Source: JAFAVZ01 sp036009105
Lineage (GTDB): Bacteria; Acidobacteriota; Thermoanaerobaculia; Gp7-AA8
DNA length: 35,418 nt
Assembly (NCBI GenBank): GCA_036009105.1
Contig: DASYMJ010000215.1
Location: 1-35,418, forward strand
Reading direction: 5' to 3'
The position numbers and the translations under genes were made by a program. Below the pieces are notes generated by a model. That model was not told the DNA's origin. It searched no databases and saw only the letters and a program-made list of their open reading frames with translations. Positions 32,433-35,418 of this stretch are shown here, in pieces. How positions within the stretch are numbered: the stretch's first letter is position 1; each line of letters opens with the position of its first letter.

Positions 32433-32530
32433 GATGGCGATCGGCGATCAGCGATCAGCGGTCAGGAGAACCGGGCGCTGGCGATGCGCTGACCCAGGTC
32501 TCTCCTGATCGCCGATCGCTGATCGCCATC
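32433..32530. repeat. Heptamer-array hairpin E (unit GCGATCR), unequal arms
   Basis: The left arm (32433-32469, 37 bases) holds four 7-bp units and the right arm (32501-32530, 30 bases) holds three. Both arms are bounded by the same outer GATG and inner GGAGA sequences, so they differ by exactly one unit. The loop is 31 bases. It lies in the divergent region between the exporter operon and the SH3/TonB gene. Confidence 0.88.
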
Positions 32531-32533
32531 GCG

Positions 32534-32542
32534 TGCTAAGGT
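32534..32542 (+). promoter_or_regulatory. Extended -10 box TGCTAAGGT, leaderless start
   Basis: TGC precedes TAAGGT, and the GTG start at 32549 begins six bases later. This is the same layout as at 13849 and 24363. The box starts just after hairpin E. Confidence 0.45.
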
Positions 32543-32548
32543 CGCCGC

Positions 32549-33094
32549 GTGAACAAACTCGCCTTCCTCCTGTTAGCAGCCGTCGCCTGCACCAGGGAAC
32601 CGGTCGTCACCGAAACCATGGATACGCGCCAGCCGATCGGCGTCTGGTACGTCGGCGCGCCTGAGCTGGAAGTGCGAGGCAAAGCGGCGGACGACGCGCC
32701 GGTGGTCACCAAGTACCTGAGCGGGGAGAGCGTCTCGGTGCTGGCCCGCAATGGCGAGTGGGCGGAAGTGCGCACCGCGATGGGCAGCGGCTGGGTGCAC
32801 TTTGCCGACCTGACCACGGCCGAAACCGCCAAGAAAGAGGAAGACAGCCCCACGCCGCGGTTCCGCAAGGCGCCCAACCCGGTCACCGCCCCGAGCGCGC
32901 GCGGCGAGATCTTCATCGAGGCGGACGTCAACACGGACGGCGAGATCACCAACGCGCGGATCCTCGTCAACACCACCGGCAACCCCGACCTGGCCCAGAA
33001 GAACGTCGGCGCGCTGCAGCAGGCGAAGTTCTACCCCATCGTGATCAAGGGCGAGCGCAAGCGGTTCAAGTACGACTACCGCGTGACGTACTGA
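32549..33094 (+). CDS. Lipoprotein with SH3-like and TonB-C-like domains
   Basis: This 181-residue protein starts at a GTG. The signal ends in LAAVAC with Cys14 as the likely lipidation site. An SH3b-like domain (about 29-90; pattern LEVRGKAADDAPVVTKYLSG, then VSVLARNGEWAEV, then GWVHFADL) may bind peptidoglycan or peptide. The C-terminal ~65 residues (IEADVNTDGEITNARILV..., ending in YDYRVTY) resemble the TonB C-terminal fold, but there is no TonB membrane helix or Pro-rich linker. Lipid anchoring replaces it, so energy transduction by ExbB/ExbD is unlikely. It may be a structural or signalling envelope protein. Confidence 0.7.
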   Translation: MNKLAFLLLAAVACTREPVVTETMDTRQPIGVWYVGAPELEVRGKAADDAPVVTKYLSGESVSVLARNGEWAEVRTAMGSGWVHFADLTTAETAKKEEDSPTPRFRKAPNPVTAPSARGEIFIEADVNTDGEITNARILVNTTGNPDLAQKNVGALQQAKFYPIVIKGERKRFKYDYRVTY

Positions 33095-33146
33095 TTGCAT
33101 CGCCCCGGTAGGAATTCATCCGCGCGGCTTGCGTTAACCCCCGCGC

Positions 33147-35084
<1,938 letters not shown>

Positions 35085-35086
35085 CA

Positions 35087-35138
35087 GTTGTCGGTTGTCG
35101 GTCTCTCTACTGACAACCGGCAACCGATCACCGGCAGC
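35087..35138. repeat. Heptamer-array hairpin F (unit GTTGTCR, degenerate)
   Basis: The left side carries two units (GTTGTCG, GTTGTCG) from 35087. The right side (35108-35138) carries about four inverted units (GTTGTCA, GTTGCCG, GTGATCG, GCTGCCG). The unequal arms suggest decay or unit loss. It lies between the convergent stops of typA and the barrel gene and may end transcription. Confidence 0.65.
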
Positions 35139-35144
35139 TACCCT

Positions 35145-35418
35145 TCAAAACCCCACTCTCACGAAGGCCTCGAATCCATCCACCTGCAAGGCCAGCCTGC
35201 CGGTCAGATCGGGATCGGCCACGCTGCCGTCCAGCTTGAAGTAGTTGTACGCGGCGCCGACGCCCAGGCCGCGGCGGAAGCGGTATTCGAGGCGCGCCGA
35301 GGCGTTCGTGGCGCGGCCGGAGTACTGGTCGATGGTCACGCGGGGGAGGATGCCGGCGCTCGCCTCGCCGATCAGACGCGGGGTGAACGCGTAGCGGAAC
35401 TGCGCCCCGCCCAACGCC
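35145..35418 (-). CDS. Outer-membrane beta-barrel protein, C-terminal fragment (gene continues past window)
   Basis: The frame stays open to the right edge of the window, so only the last ~91 residues are visible. They alternate polar and hydrophobic residues in short strands separated by turns (RLEYRFRRGLGVGAAYNYFKLDG, split over two strands) and end in VRVGF. A C-terminal Phe is the classic Bam-recognition signal of outer-membrane barrels. The specific family cannot be told from this fragment. Confidence 0.7.
   Translation of the reverse strand, partial: ALGGAQFRYAFTPRLIGEASAGILPRVTIDQYSGRATNASARLEYRFRRGLGVGAAYNYFKLDGSVADPDLTGRLALQVDGFEAFVRVGF

Overview
This is a high-G+C stretch of bacterial chromosome. 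It carries no phage, transposase, rRNA or tRNA genes. Two lipoproteins, many signal peptides, paired M16 proteases, a C-terminal fragment of an outer-membrane barrel and a TonB-like C-terminal domain all point to a diderm (Gram-negative-type) cell. Dense use of receiver domains, an NtrC/sigma-54 system, MacB-like exporters, BNR/sortilin repeats and many TAnnnT boxes a few bases before start codons would fit Acidobacteriota or a neighbouring phylum. That assignment is an inference from gene style; no marker here proves it.

Left part (1-13.4 kb). A 5'-truncated membrane patatin gene (+) meets a five-gene minus-strand operon tail to tail across a GC-rich palindrome. Read in its own direction, the operon encodes a secreted TPR/coiled-coil protein, a 1118-residue membrane protein with two tandem copies of an eight-cysteine module plus receiver domain, a proline-rich membrane-anchored protein, a 70-residue PEGA-like protein and a patatin-like lipoprotein. 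A diverged class III nucleotide-cyclase-like protein and a coupled VOC protein diverge from it. I know no described system with this composition.

Middle part (13.4-24.9 kb). This holds a stand-alone receiver, an alpha/beta hydrolase, two small proteins, a translationally coupled M16 protease pair (one with the zinc motif, one without it and with an extra C-terminal domain), a BNR/sortilin-repeat protein framed by two REP-like paired palindromes, an SGNH hydrolase, an ABC-2 exporter (ATPase plus permease) and an M15-like protein.

Right part (24.9-35.4 kb). A six-gene minus-strand operon encodes a membrane-fusion adaptor, an ABC ATPase, two MacB/FtsX-type permeases, an NtrC-type response regulator and its histidine kinase. 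A near-perfect sigma-54 promoter lies just before the first gene, so the operon probably encodes its own activator. It is followed by an SH3/TonB-C lipoprotein, a TypA/BipA GTPase with an unusual His-rich insertion, and a partial barrel protein.

The most striking non-coding feature is a family of six intergenic hairpins between 23.3 and 35.1 kb. Each arm is built from tandem 7-bp units (ATTGAAA, GTTGTCR, GTTGCTG or GCGATCR) and the other arm is its inverted copy. Unit sequence differs between elements but the period-7, inverted-arm design is constant. They occupy nearly every sizeable gap in the exporter operon. The strongest candidates for something undescribed are this repeat family and the Cys8-receiver protein with its operon.
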